Shown: piece by piece, positions 52,702-62,562 of the stretch
Layout: the number at the start of each line of letters is the position of its first letter
Numbering within the stretch: the stretch's first letter is position 1
NCBI GenBank assembly: GCA_009691765.1
Contig: SIAO01000005.1
Location: 85,001 to 147,826, forward strand
Direction: 5' to 3'
DNA from: Planctomycetota bacterium
GTDB taxonomy: Bacteria; Planctomycetota; GCA-002687715
DNA: 62,826 nt
Program-made: the position numbers and the translations under genes
The notes under the pieces: generated by a model
What the model was told of the DNA's origin: nothing
Databases searched by the model: none
Seen by the model: the letters and a program-made list of their open reading frames with translations, nothing else

Positions 52702-55530
52702 TCATTTCCTCCAAGTGGTCAACTTCACACTGTCGACCGAGAAAGACACATCCTTGTCCACGCCGGCTTGGCAGAACACTTGGGCTTCGACACCGCCTGG
52801 CCTGCGAGCGAGGCCTGCTACTTCAACATCCGACATGGCGGGCTGCCCATCCAACAAAACTCGCCAGATGGACTTCTGCCCGTCCACGAGCGCGATGGTC
52901 ACATTCCCGCGACCATCCGCGGGCCAGAGCGCGCCGCTATCAGTCCACTCCGTCGGTTTCCCTTGCACGACTTTGCGCCACACCAAACGGCCTTCAGGAG
53001 ACACGGCCACTTGCAAACCGACATGCGCATACTGTCCACCATCGCGCTTCATCAGACCCGGCCACGGATCCGGTTCACGTGTGGACTTGTTGAACGCCAT
53101 GATGCTCACGCCCGCGAGCACACCGGCCGCTGGTTTGATTTCGAGATCCGCTGAGAAGGTCTGCAGCAGTCGCGCAGTACGGTCTTGCCAGACGAGCGTG
53201 GGTTGATCGGACACACCGCTCTGACGGCCGCGAAAAACCAGCCGCCCATCATCAATAGCGATGTTGACACCGCTCGGTCGGGCATAGCCACCACCGACGT
53301 CTTTTTGCCAACCACGCAACAGTTGACCACCGCTGCGGCCGAAAGCGTCAGTCCACACTTCCTTGTTCAGATTCTCTTCCACAGCCAACTGCATCCCCAA
53401 AGCCCACGCGGCAAGATCGGCTGCACTCTTGGTTTCTGCAAGCAAGCGCAAACGGCGCAGCGCTTCTTCGGTCTGCGCGCGCGCGTAGTGGTGCATAGCG
53501 GTGGCCGCTTGCACAATCGGAACACGCGCAACATCAGAACTCAAATGCCGAATGCTCTCATCCGATTCCGTGAAGCGGCGGCGCTTCACGGAGCAGAGCA
53601 ATGTGCGTCCCGCGAGATCTGGATAGGTGGCATCCGCTGCAAGCGAGCGTGCGTAGAAACGCGCGGCTTCAAACCAGCCGCCAGACTTCAGATGGCAATC
53701 GCCAAGCGCCGCAAGCATGTCGGCGTCCAGTGGTCGTGCCTCGAGCACGCGCAAGTAGGCTTCGCGCGCTGCTACGAAATCGCCAAGCAGAAAGAGCACC
53801 CGCGCACGTTGTGCAAGAGCATCCATGTCTTGCGGGTCCGCGGCCAGCGCAGCATCCGCCGTTCCGAGAGCCACTGTGAGCTTTCCAGCTTTCTCTTCGA
53901 GAATGGAGAGCGCAGTGAACGCTTTCGCGGCTGAGAGCGGATCGAGTTCTGTCGCCACTTGGAACGCTTCGCGTGCAGCAGCCCACGCACCCTTGTGGAA
54001 CTGGGCCACGCCGTCCAGCAGCGCCAATCGTCCATCGTAGGGGTTAGCAGCGCGGCCGCGATCGATGAACAGTTTGGCGGCATCAGGACCACCTGCAAGC
54101 AAAGCGAGCACAGCGGAACCACAGAGAGCGCGTGGGTCGGTGGAGTTCTGATCCAAAGCACGATCAAAGGCTGAGCGCGCATTGCCTTCATCACCAAGCG
54201 CCAACCAAGCCTCACCGAGCATCACCAACACTTCGCCAAGTTGCACTTTGCCAAGACCTGTCCCGCTCTCAGCATCACGCAGTGCAGTGACTGCCGCCTT
54301 GGCGTCGCCATCCCGCAGAGCAATGCGTGCGAGTCCGAGATGTGCAAGCGCACAGCCTGGGTCTTTCTCCAGTGCCGCGCGCAATGCGCGCTGAGCTTCC
54401 GTCAGAAGCCCCAGCCGCAACGAGAGCAGGCCGTCGCGAGCAAGAAGCCCGGCATCAGCGGGGTAATCAGCTTTCGCACGCGCGAGAGCAAGCTGCTCGC
54501 CGTCGTAGCGCAGCAGACGCTGTTCACAGTCCGCAAGAAGTGTCTGCGCCTTCAGAGAGTTCTGTCCGCGCACAAGCATCGCACTGAGATGCGTTGCCGC
54601 GGTTGCGAACTCACCGGCATCGAAAAGCTCCCGCGCCAGAGTCTCTTGAGCGACGAGGTCGTCGTCCTTGGCCTCGAGGCGACGCAACGAGTAACGGTTC
54701 AGCGCTGTCGCCGCAAACTCAACACGCAAGACTTGTGCGCCGCTCACCACTTGGCGCACGGCAGGCTTTGCTGCTCCGCGATCTTCACGGAACACCAACT
54801 GAATGGTCTCCAACTGACGACGCCGATCGTCCTCACTCAAGATGGCGTTCGAACGCAGCGCATCAATGCGCCGTTTCGCTTCGAAGCGATCAAGCTTGCG
54901 ATCCAACATGCTCAGCGCGCCCCACGCTTGTTCGCCACTGGCCCACTGGACCATGTCCAATGCTTGGCGGCGCTCTTGCACTGCCTTGCGCGCTTCAACG
55001 GCAACGACATCGCGCTTCAGGCGCTCTTCAGTGCTGAGCCTCAAGCGTTCCGCGAAGGTGAGCGCGCCAGGGATGGTCACGCTATCGAGTTCCTCTTCCA
55101 CGGCCGCATTTGCGGCAGATGCAGCGGGACTATCCGCTGGTGCTCCACCACGCGCAGCAGTACCGGCGCCAAGATTGATCTTCGAATCCGGCACAAGCGT
55201 GAAGCGCGCCTTATCCGCCAAAGCTCCACCTGGCGCTGGCAACAACGGCAGGCCCGGATGAGGCAGCGCTGGCAGCGGCGGTGTGCTGATTTCGATGGGC
55301 GGCAGGCTCTCGGTTTCGCGCGGTGCTTGGAAGATGTTGCGTGCTCCCGAAGCCCAGGCGACATCCGTCGCACCAAGAAAGAATCCATCCAAAGCCAGCG
55401 GAGGTACCTGCTCCGGGCGAGCTGCAACGCGTCCGCGAGCGGGCGGCGGTGGTGCGGATACACCGCTGGAGATGAAGGCCAAGCCAGCGAGCAGCACGGA
55501 GAGCACAAAGAATGTTTGTCCTTTGCTCAT
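52702..55530 (-). CDS. Exported TPR protein with C-terminal concanavalin-like domain
   Basis: The 942-residue protein begins with a signal/anchor helix (MSKGQTFFVLSVLLAGLAFI), then a Pro-rich periplasmic stretch that contains ASGARNIFQAPRE, reminiscent of the R-x-x-F motif after the anchor in GspC/PilP proteins. About residues 290-640 form many TPRs (for example LARIALRDGDAKAAVTALRD, AREAYLRVLEARPLDADML). From residue 725 a beta-sandwich with VNIAIDDGRLVFRGRQSGVS and a C-terminal VSFSVDSVKL resembles concanavalin/DUF1080-type carbohydrate-associated folds. It sits between PilO-like and gspG. It might replace GspC as the periplasmic clamp; that is inference. Confidence 0.65.
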   Translation of the reverse strand: MSKGQTFFVLSVLLAGLAFISSGVSAPPPPARGRVAARPEQVPPLALDGFFLGATDVAWASGARNIFQAPRETESLPPIEISTPPLPALPHPGLPLLPAPGGALADKARFTLVPDSKINLGAGTAARGGAPADSPAASAANAAVEEELDSVTIPGALTFAERLRLSTEERLKRDVVAVEARKAVQERRQALDMVQWASGEQAWGALSMLDRKLDRFEAKRRIDALRSNAILSEDDRRRQLETIQLVFREDRGAAKPAVRQVVSGAQVLRVEFAATALNRYSLRRLEAKDDDLVAQETLARELFDAGEFATAATHLSAMLVRGQNSLKAQTLLADCEQRLLRYDGEQLALARAKADYPADAGLLARDGLLSLRLGLLTEAQRALRAALEKDPGCALAHLGLARIALRDGDAKAAVTALRDAESGTGLGKVQLGEVLVMLGEAWLALGDEGNARSAFDRALDQNSTDPRALCGSAVLALLAGGPDAAKLFIDRGRAANPYDGRLALLDGVAQFHKGAWAAAREAFQVATELDPLSAAKAFTALSILEEKAGKLTVALGTADAALAADPQDMDALAQRARVLFLLGDFVAAREAYLRVLEARPLDADMLAALGDCHLKSGGWFEAARFYARSLAADATYPDLAGRTLLCSVKRRRFTESDESIRHLSSDVARVPIVQAATAMHHYARAQTEEALRRLRLLAETKSAADLAAWALGMQLAVEENLNKEVWTDAFGRSGGQLLRGWQKDVGGGYARPSGVNIAIDDGRLVFRGRQSGVSDQPTLVWQDRTARLLQTFSADLEIKPAAGVLAGVSIMAFNKSTREPDPWPGLMKRDGGQYAHVGLQVAVSPEGRLVWRKVVQGKPTEWTDSGALWPADGRGNVTIALVDGQKSIWRVLLDGQPAMSDVEVAGLARRPGGVEAQVFCQAGVDKDVSFSVDSVKLTTWRK

Positions 55531-55534
55531 GAGT

Positions 55535-56374
55535 TCACTTCTCCGTGGCGGCCGCGCCCGCGTCGATGTCCAATGCTGCCAGCGTCAAAGTGACCTGCGT
55601 TCGGCCGACATCGAGCGGGTCCATCCCGCGCGAAGATTTCGGCCCCGATCCCGGCGGCATGTCCAAACTGCGCTCGGTTCCTTGAAGCAATGCCAGCGAA
55701 CGGCCAGCAACGGGCCGTGCAAGCCGCTCGCGAAGTGCGCCGACTGCGAGCGGGTGCCCTACGAGCACAAACGTCACAGGAATGCGTCCGATAGCAGCAA
55801 CCGCTGCACCATCTTTGCGCGTCTTGGATGCAGGCGCGATTTCAATGCGATCGAGCCGCGCAATGCCGCCTTCGAGAACTTCAGCGTTCACCGCAAGCAC
55901 CATGCCGAGCACTTGCTTGACGACATCGAGCCCACGCAAGTACCAGTCGATCTCACGTCGCGTGGTTGGGAACGCATCCGGCAAGCCAAGTGACATGTCC
56001 ACATCAATGTTGGCGATGGCGCAGCGCTCCAGCTCATCGCGACGCACTACATCGGCCATGCGGTTGTAGTGCAAATCGGCGTCAGCAATGGTCGGAAGCA
56101 ATTTCAGCCCATCGTCTTGAACGCGTTGCAAACGCTGTGTGAGAGCCAACACCTTGGCGCTCGCGACTTCACGCCCTTGGCGCACCTCTTCGAGCTCAGA
56201 CTGCGTGACCTTGAAGCGCTTCTCCTCGTCTTCCGCTCTGCGCATGTCGAGACGCGCGCGGCCGATGACATCGCCGTAGTGGCCCGAGATGAGCGAATGC
56301 GCCACGAGGAAGAGCAACGCTGCGATGGCAGCCGCTGCGATGGCACGTTTGTGCTCTTGGAAGAACTCAGCCAT
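55535..56374 (-). CDS. PilO/GspM-like inner-membrane assembly protein
   Basis: The 279-residue protein has a short cytoplasmic start, one membrane helix (about residues 10-29), a coiled coil (about 40-90, with EDEEKRFKVTQSELEEVRQ), and a periplasmic ferredoxin-like region with IDWYLRGLDVVKQVLGMVLA. This topology and its place after a PilM-PilN fusion mark it as the PilO/GspM part of the platform. It follows the fusion gene by two bases. Confidence 0.72.
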   Translation of the reverse strand: MAEFFQEHKRAIAAAAIAALLFLVAHSLISGHYGDVIGRARLDMRRAEDEEKRFKVTQSELEEVRQGREVASAKVLALTQRLQRVQDDGLKLLPTIADADLHYNRMADVVRRDELERCAIANIDVDMSLGLPDAFPTTRREIDWYLRGLDVVKQVLGMVLAVNAEVLEGGIARLDRIEIAPASKTRKDGAAVAAIGRIPVTFVLVGHPLAVGALRERLARPVAGRSLALLQGTERSLDMPPGSGPKSSRGMDPLDVGRTQVTLTLAALDIDAGAAATEK

Positions 56375-56376
56375 GG

Positions 56377-58059
56377 TCAGTTCCCCCCCGCTGTGTCGCC
56401 AACGTCTTCTGCTGTTTCAGGAAACAAATCGGCTTCGATCTGGAAGCCCAGTTTCTTGGAGCCCGAAGCTGCCCCTGCGCTCTGCTTGGTGATGCGCACC
56501 GTCACGCCCTTGCGCTGCGTGCGGATGCCTTCGACGATTTGTTGCAAAGCGCGTTCGGATTGCGTGTCTACAGAGAGGATCTCACCGCTGACGGTCAATA
56601 CCGTCTTGATCTCTTTGCCCTTCTTGGGGTCGTTGTGGTCTTTGGGGAATGGGCCACGCCGCGCGTCAATCTGTTCGACCCATACGCCATCTGGTGATGC
56701 CTGTTGCACCAACCATGCGCCCAAGGCAAAAGCAAATGCCGTTTCGGTTTCGCCGGCGAGGAGTTTCTGGCGTACGTTGAGTGTTGCCACTTGGGCCAAC
56801 TCTGCGCGGTACTGCTCATCCCTTCGACGAGCATTCTGCGCGCGCGTCTTCATTTGTGCAGCCTCTCGCACGAGCACGTCCGACTGCGTGCTCATGTCCC
56901 ACCACGTCCAGCCGAGAAAGCAAACCAAGAACGCAGCAGCAGCCCAGCGCCACACGCCTTGGCGCATGAACGCTCGCGACTTCACCACGGTCTGCGGCAC
57001 CAATTCGACTTGGAAAGAGTTCTTCGCGCCACGACCTGCAGCGAGACCGAGCGCTACGACAAAGCGGCCAGGGTCTGTCTCAAAGGCAACACGCTCGTCT
57101 TGCGGCAGTTCCGAAGTGTCGAGCCCGCTCTCGGGTAGGAAACGCGAGCACGGCGTGGCTAACGCCGATTCGAGGTAAGCAGACAGGCCTTTGAGGCACG
57201 CGCCTCCTCCACTCAAGAGAATGCGTGTAGGCTTCAGATTCGGGTCGCCGAGTTGCGCTTTCGAGAAAGCCAAACTCGATTGCAACATGCTCGCGAGCTG
57301 CCCGGCAGAAGCCAACATGCTGCTGGACACGCGCTCTTCACGACCGCTCGCCCATGACCCGCGCGCTCGCGGATCCACATTGCCACTGGTTTCTTTCGCT
57401 TCTTCGGCGCTGCTGCGATCCACACCCAACGCCGCAGCAACGGCGTCGGTGAAAATGCCACCACCGGCATACAGATTGCGTGCGAAGAGAAGCTCGCCGT
57501 CTTTGAGCAAGACAACTTCGGTGTTCTTCTCACCGATGTCCACCAGCATGACCACTTCGCCTTCGTGCAACGCACCCGCCACCATCCAAGCGTTGAAGAG
57601 CGCGATGCTTGCTGGCAAAGCGGAGCGTGGTTCACCCACAGCGGCACGCACTGCTGCGAAACGATCTTGCAAGAAGTGTTCGCGAACGACTGCGACCAAG
57701 ACCGTTTCCGAATCACGCGCACCGGAACCCACAAGGTTGTAGTCGGCGGCCAACGGTGCACCGGCTTGATGCGCCATCTCCTTCACTTCCAAATCCATCA
57801 GCAAGCGCACACGCCACGGAGCCACGGGTGGCACTTGCGTGTAGCGAATGATGACGTCTTTGCCGGACACGCTGAAGCATGCACCGGCGGCCTTGCCGAG
57901 CGTGGATAACCCCGCTGCGGCGGCGAGCACCGTGCCCTCATCGCCGGAAGCGCAAGGCAGCTCCACAGCGCGCAACAGTTCCAGCACCGGACCACGCCGC
58001 GTCGCGACAATGGCCCTGATGGTGCGTGAGCCCAAATCGATACCGATGAAGCGCGCCAT
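56377..58059 (-). CDS. PilM-PilN fusion (GspL-like platform protein)
   Basis: The 560-residue protein starts with an actin-like ATPase fold (FIGIDLGSRTIRAIVATRRG; MLVDIGEKNTEVVLLKDGEL; TRILLSGGGACLKGLSAYLE), the PilM layout, covering residues 1 to about 345. It continues without break into a PilN-like part: VELVPQ (residues 351-356), recalling the PilN INLLP docking peptide, one membrane helix (about 370-388), a coiled coil and a periplasmic domain. Separate pilM and pilN genes are usual; GspL is the analogous single chain. It overlaps the FHA gene stop (TGATG). Confidence 0.78.
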   Translation of the reverse strand: MARFIGIDLGSRTIRAIVATRRGPVLELLRAVELPCASGDEGTVLAAAAGLSTLGKAAGACFSVSGKDVIIRYTQVPPVAPWRVRLLMDLEVKEMAHQAGAPLAADYNLVGSGARDSETVLVAVVREHFLQDRFAAVRAAVGEPRSALPASIALFNAWMVAGALHEGEVVMLVDIGEKNTEVVLLKDGELLFARNLYAGGGIFTDAVAAALGVDRSSAEEAKETSGNVDPRARGSWASGREERVSSSMLASAGQLASMLQSSLAFSKAQLGDPNLKPTRILLSGGGACLKGLSAYLESALATPCSRFLPESGLDTSELPQDERVAFETDPGRFVVALGLAAGRGAKNSFQVELVPQTVVKSRAFMRQGVWRWAAAAFLVCFLGWTWWDMSTQSDVLVREAAQMKTRAQNARRRDEQYRAELAQVATLNVRQKLLAGETETAFAFALGAWLVQQASPDGVWVEQIDARRGPFPKDHNDPKKGKEIKTVLTVSGEILSVDTQSERALQQIVEGIRTQRKGVTVRITKQSAGAASGSKKLGFQIEADLFPETAEDVGDTAGGN

Positions 58060-60464
58060 CAGCGACCTCCCTTTGCAGCCAGTCGTGCCAGCAATTGCGC
58101 CGCTTCATCGGCCGCATCGGTGCCTGGATAGCGCTCTGAAACGGATTTCAAGAACGCAGCCGCGAGCGCGTCGCGACCAAGTTCGAGATAGTCCTTGGCG
58201 CGAGCGAGCAGCATGTCAGCGCGTACGCGCCGCTGTGGTTCGTTGATGCCATCCCGCGCTTGCTGAAGACGCATGCGCAGTGCATCCAACTCTTGTCCCT
58301 GCGCCGTACCTGCGTAACGCTGCACTTCAGCCGCAATCGACTCTGAAAGTTCCGTAGCTTTGCGCCAATCTCGGAAGAACAATGCGTCGTCCACCCGCGC
58401 CAAGGTGTCATCACAGAGCTTTCGGCCCTTCGCGGTGTGCTCCGCCAGCAGCGACTTCGCCTCGCGGACCGTGTCGTCGTCGAACGGAAAGCGTTCGAGG
58501 ATTTCTGCGCAGAGCAATTGCACTTGCCCGAATTCACTCTTGCGTGCTGCTTCACGAGCACGGCTGCGCAGCGCGGTGGCAGCGCTCAATTCTGATTCAA
58601 AAGACAACGCCACATTCATCCGTAGCTTCGTGCGCCCGCCAGCCGCGACAAAGATGCGTGAAGCACCGCCGCTTGCATCTGGCGTGAAATTCACAGGCAA
58701 ACGCAAGGCCACGCCGCTGCCGTCATCGAAACTCACGCGAATGCGATTGCCACCTTCACCGATCACTACTGCCGTCGCAGGGACCGCCGTGCAGGCTTCA
58801 CTCACAAGCCGCCCCTTTTCGCCGTCCGTCAGCACCACTTGGACATCTCCGCCTGGCAGCAAGAGGCCGAGACCGGCCTGGTCAGCGGCGAGTGCTTCGG
58901 CATCGACGCTCCACTGCAGCCCGGAGTCAGCGCTCGTCAGTGTGGTTTTCAATGGCTGTGCCGTGTCGTCGGTTTGAATCCATTGCTTGCCTGCGGGACG
59001 AACAACATCAACCATGTCCAACACGCGCGCACCCAAGCGGCTCAAGCGCAACACGCCGCTCGGCGCTTGGCGAGCCACGAAATCTCCACTCTTGACTCCT
59101 GCTTCCGTCACAGGCCAGCTCTCAACGGCCACATCATCGAAGCGCACCGTCCCTGAACCCATCACACCAACAACGATTTGAGCGAGGTTGGCACCCTCGG
59201 GAATCACAACCCGGCCTTCAAGTTCGCCATCACTCGCGCGGCCATGACCAGTCAACAAATCGCGCGCGAACACAACGCCCATGGTGCCGCGCTGTTCTTT
59301 CGATTCGATGCCATAGCGAACGCCGAGCACGGCACGCGCGTCGCCCGTCGTGCGCACGCTCAAGAGCCAAGCACTGCCGCCCGTCACGGGAAGCAGTTTT
59401 CCGCAACCCACCAAGGTCACACCTTGGTCCGCGGCTCTTCCAACCGACAACACATGGCCACCCGCTTGTTGCAGCACTTCCACATCCCCAGGCTCTTCCG
59501 CGTCAATTTTGGCCCAAAGCGGTGGATCTGTGTCCATGCCCGATTCAAAAGACGCTGCAGCTTCTGGCAAGAGATTCGATGCGCGCCGAGTGCCACGAGG
59601 GCCGTCAACATCCGTCGTGCGCTCGTAGCTGAAGAAGAACCAGCCGCCGCCCGCAGCAACAGCGAGCACCGCTACGAGGCTCAACACCGTCCAGAGTTTG
59701 TCGCTGCTGCCCGCAGGAGCTTGCGACACGGTGAAAGCCGCGTCGTCATTCCAATGACCCGTTTCGGTTTGATCTGTAGACTCGACCGCAGCACTCGCTG
59801 GTTCCTCTGCGGCTTGCACAAAGAAGTCGGCGGCATCGCCTTTGCCATAAATGCACAGCGCATCACCAAAGCGCACCTTGGCTCCGGGCACGAGTGACGC
59901 TTCTGCGACCTTCGCGCCATCGACACTGGTGCCGTTGCTGCTTCCAAGATCGCGCAATAGCACTTCGCTTCCACGCCGCACGATTTCAGCGTGATCGCCG
60001 CTGACACTGCTGCGCTTGAGCACCAAGGCGTGCCGCGCATTGCGCCCGACGGTCAACCGTCCTTCTGGCAAAGGCACGACTTCGTTCAGACGGCCCTCGA
60101 TAGCGAGCACGAGAAAGTGCTTCTCTTCGATCGACAGATCGTCTTCACCCCAACCAGCCGCCTCGACAACCGGGGCTTCATCGCCGCCTTCGAGAAAGCG
60201 GAGCTTGTGGCCACCGATGGTGAGCTCATCGCCGTCAGCCAATTCGAACTTGGAGACGCGACGCTTGTTCACCAGCGTGCCGTTGCTTGAGCCTTGGTCT
60301 TCAACAAACCAAGCGCCCTTCTCTTCGCTGAACTTGCAATGGACGCGGGAGATCCCGTTCCCCTCAAGCGCAACGGCATTCATGGAAGCGCGCCCCAGAG
60401 TGTCACCGCTCTTCAGGATGAACTCGCGGACCGCCTCGCCTTCGATGATGACGAGTTTGGGCAT
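58059..60464 (-). CDS. Tandem-FHA transmembrane protein with periplasmic sandwich and TPR
   Basis: The 801-residue protein has two FHA domains (about 1-95 and 115-205), each with the binding pattern: GRASM, SRVHCKF, SSNGT in the first; GRNAR, SGDHAEI, SSNGT in the second. A membrane helix (257-280) follows. The outside part has a beta-sandwich with GSGTVRFDDVAVESWP, like a carbohydrate-binding module, and a helical TPR-like C-terminus (LARAKDYLELGRDALAAAF). FHA domains bind phosphothreonine, so the cytoplasmic end should dock a kinase substrate. No Ser/Thr kinase lies in the window. It is coupled to the PilM-PilN gene (TGATG), so it is probably part of the same platform. Confidence 0.75.
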   Translation of the reverse strand: MPKLVIIEGEAVREFILKSGDTLGRASMNAVALEGNGISRVHCKFSEEKGAWFVEDQGSSNGTLVNKRRVSKFELADGDELTIGGHKLRFLEGGDEAPVVEAAGWGEDDLSIEEKHFLVLAIEGRLNEVVPLPEGRLTVGRNARHALVLKRSSVSGDHAEIVRRGSEVLLRDLGSSNGTSVDGAKVAEASLVPGAKVRFGDALCIYGKGDAADFFVQAAEEPASAAVESTDQTETGHWNDDAAFTVSQAPAGSSDKLWTVLSLVAVLAVAAGGGWFFFSYERTTDVDGPRGTRRASNLLPEAAASFESGMDTDPPLWAKIDAEEPGDVEVLQQAGGHVLSVGRAADQGVTLVGCGKLLPVTGGSAWLLSVRTTGDARAVLGVRYGIESKEQRGTMGVVFARDLLTGHGRASDGELEGRVVIPEGANLAQIVVGVMGSGTVRFDDVAVESWPVTEAGVKSGDFVARQAPSGVLRLSRLGARVLDMVDVVRPAGKQWIQTDDTAQPLKTTLTSADSGLQWSVDAEALAADQAGLGLLLPGGDVQVVLTDGEKGRLVSEACTAVPATAVVIGEGGNRIRVSFDDGSGVALRLPVNFTPDASGGASRIFVAAGGRTKLRMNVALSFESELSAATALRSRAREAARKSEFGQVQLLCAEILERFPFDDDTVREAKSLLAEHTAKGRKLCDDTLARVDDALFFRDWRKATELSESIAAEVQRYAGTAQGQELDALRMRLQQARDGINEPQRRVRADMLLARAKDYLELGRDALAAAFLKSVSERYPGTDAADEAAQLLARLAAKGGR

Positions 60465-60659
60465 AGTGATTCTGTTCGAGAGCTGCTTCCAGAGAGCGCA
60501 ACGACGCAGGGTGATCGCGCGCGCTTTTTATGATCGACGCGCTGGAATCTTACCGCAAGCGACGGCCTTGAGCCAAGCCCGCAAGCTCTTGATGTGTAGA
60601 GGCTTACCCGATCAGGCTCGCTCGAAGTCGCAGTCGATAACCGCGATCGATCTGGAAAC

Positions 60660-62555
60660 TTAGTTTCCAGGTTCCGGCGAGTCGCGCAGGCCCAGTCGTC
60701 GCAGCATCTTCCGCAGACCGGGCCTCGACAATCCCAACTGCCGTGCAGCAGCAGAGATACTGCCGCCACAGGCATCCAAAGTGCGCTCGATTGCGCGGCG
60801 TTCGAGGTCGTCCACGGCGTCACGCAATGGCAGGGTTTGCTCGCCAATGCACTGTTCCACATCTGCCCGGCCCGGGTTGGCACGCGAGCGTAAGAGCGCA
60901 AGGCGCTGAAGCACAGACTTCAGTTCTACGAGATTCCCGGGCCATGCATGGGCGCACAACGCACGGCGCGCCTCTGGGCCGAGGGTGAAAGGGCTTTGCA
61001 ATTCCAGCAACAACTGATCGATGAGTTCGGGGAGTTCCACAATTCGCTGCTGCAAAGATGGAAGGTTGATGCTCAACCCATCCAGCCTGCGCCGCAAGTC
61101 CTCGTCCAACCGTCCCGCCGCAACCAGATGAGCAAGAGAGAGGCTGGAGCCGGTCATGATCCTCACGGAACCGGAAAGTGACACCTCTGGATTGCCCTCG
61201 CCTCCCTCGGCCTGAACGAGACCCCGCAGCAGCACGGCCTGAGCTTGCGCGCACAGATTCTGCAAGCCATCCAAGTACAAACAGCCCCCTGCCGCAGATC
61301 CGAACAAGCCGCCGATGGCGCGTGCTCTTGGCTGATCCGCTGCGGCACTGCGACCAAACAACTCCGTTTCAGCGAGCCCCGCGGGCAGCGAGGCGCAAAG
61401 AACTGCCACGAAGGGATGCTCACGCCTGGAACTCTGAGCATGCACCGCACGCGCAAGATGCTCCTTGCCTGAGCCAGCGGGCCCAACAAACACCACTGAC
61501 GAATCTACGCCAGCCGCACGGTCCGCCATGCGGACAGCCGTGCGCATAGCTCGTGATCGTGCTGGAATGCGCCCAAAGTCGTGACGCAAGGGCTCTTCTC
61601 CGCGCACGCGGTCCAAGACCGCGCTCATACGCACCAGTTCCTCGCGGCCGCGCTCCACATCCTCTTCGAGATCTCTCGCCCGCGAGCGCTCTTCGGCGAA
61701 GCGCTCCCCGGTTTCGAGAGCCACGACGGCGAGCTCCGCGAAGAACGGAACGATGGCAAGGTCGCGATGATCGAAGCCGCCGCGTGGTGCGCGATGATCC
61801 AACCAGAGGGCCCCTTGCAACGCAGTGCCCGGCAGGGGCACACACAGCACGGAACGCAATTGCAAGGCATGAACAGATCCAAGGGCCGCGAGAGCATCAT
61901 CGCTACTGGCATCGTCAATCAGCAACGCGACGCCTTCTTGCAGCACGCGACGAAGAATGCCACGGCTGATGCCCGCATCGGCAGCCGCGAGATTCTCACC
62001 TTGAGCATTGCGCGCCAAATGCACTGTCGGTGCTCCGGCGCCCATGAGTACGAGGAACCCGCGTTCGGCGCGCAACAGCGCGATGGCCGCATCGAGTATG
62101 CCTTGCAGTGATTTCTCGCGGTCCAAACCGCGCAGCAACGGAGCGAGCATTTCCAACATGCGCTGCAAGCGCTGGGCTTCCGGATTCACACTGCTGGACA
62201 CAGGACGAGCGCGCTCGAGCAAGAGCTCCACAGTTTTCATGCCGGGATCATCTGCATCCGGTTCTTTCTCCATGCTCTCAAACGTGATCACCGCGTTGGC
62301 ACAAGTGATCCGTTCTCGCGGGCGCACCACCGATTTGCTCACCAACTCACCTTCAATGCGCGTGCCGTTACGACTGTTCAGATCGCGCACAAAAAGCCGC
62401 GTGCCGGTGCGTTCGAACTGGCAGTGCGTGCGCGAAAGCCCCGGATCGTCGATAGCAATGGTGCAGCCCTTGGAGCGCCCCACCGTGATGGTGTCCTTGT
62501 CGGTGCGGATGACGCGCTCGACTTGGCCATGCAACACTCGCAGCGTGATCAACAT
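60660..62555 (-). CDS. FHA-GAF-AAA-Fis regulator, degenerate sigma54-activator type
   Basis: The 631-residue protein has FHA (1-95; VGRSKG, SRTHCQF, SRNGT), a GAF domain (about 145-285), a coiled coil, an AAA+ domain (330-555) with Walker A VGPAGSGKEHLARAV, and a C-terminal Fis-type helix-turn-helix (about 580-623; AAARQLGLSRPGLRKML). Sigma54 activators carry GAFTGA after the ELFG segment; here ELFG is followed by RSAAADQPRAR, without it. Walker B, usually LFLDEI, reads LYLDGL, so the catalytic Glu is lost. It may bind DNA and phosphopeptide without driving sigma54. The 195 bases before the FHA gene show no sigma54 promoter to my eye. It follows the TPR gene by seven bases. Confidence 0.8.
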   Translation of the reverse strand: MLITLRVLHGQVERVIRTDKDTITVGRSKGCTIAIDDPGLSRTHCQFERTGTRLFVRDLNSRNGTRIEGELVSKSVVRPRERITCANAVITFESMEKEPDADDPGMKTVELLLERARPVSSSVNPEAQRLQRMLEMLAPLLRGLDREKSLQGILDAAIALLRAERGFLVLMGAGAPTVHLARNAQGENLAAADAGISRGILRRVLQEGVALLIDDASSDDALAALGSVHALQLRSVLCVPLPGTALQGALWLDHRAPRGGFDHRDLAIVPFFAELAVVALETGERFAEERSRARDLEEDVERGREELVRMSAVLDRVRGEEPLRHDFGRIPARSRAMRTAVRMADRAAGVDSSVVFVGPAGSGKEHLARAVHAQSSRREHPFVAVLCASLPAGLAETELFGRSAAADQPRARAIGGLFGSAAGGCLYLDGLQNLCAQAQAVLLRGLVQAEGGEGNPEVSLSGSVRIMTGSSLSLAHLVAAGRLDEDLRRRLDGLSINLPSLQQRIVELPELIDQLLLELQSPFTLGPEARRALCAHAWPGNLVELKSVLQRLALLRSRANPGRADVEQCIGEQTLPLRDAVDDLERRAIERTLDACGGSISAAARQLGLSRPGLRKMLRRLGLRDSPEPGN

Positions 62556-62562
62556 CGCAGGC

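Noticed and set aside
60465..60659. Sigma54 (-24/-12) promoter before the tandem-FHA gene
   Set aside because: The nearest TGGC and TTGC elements are at the wrong spacing; GG and GC are 12 bases apart or 9, not 10.
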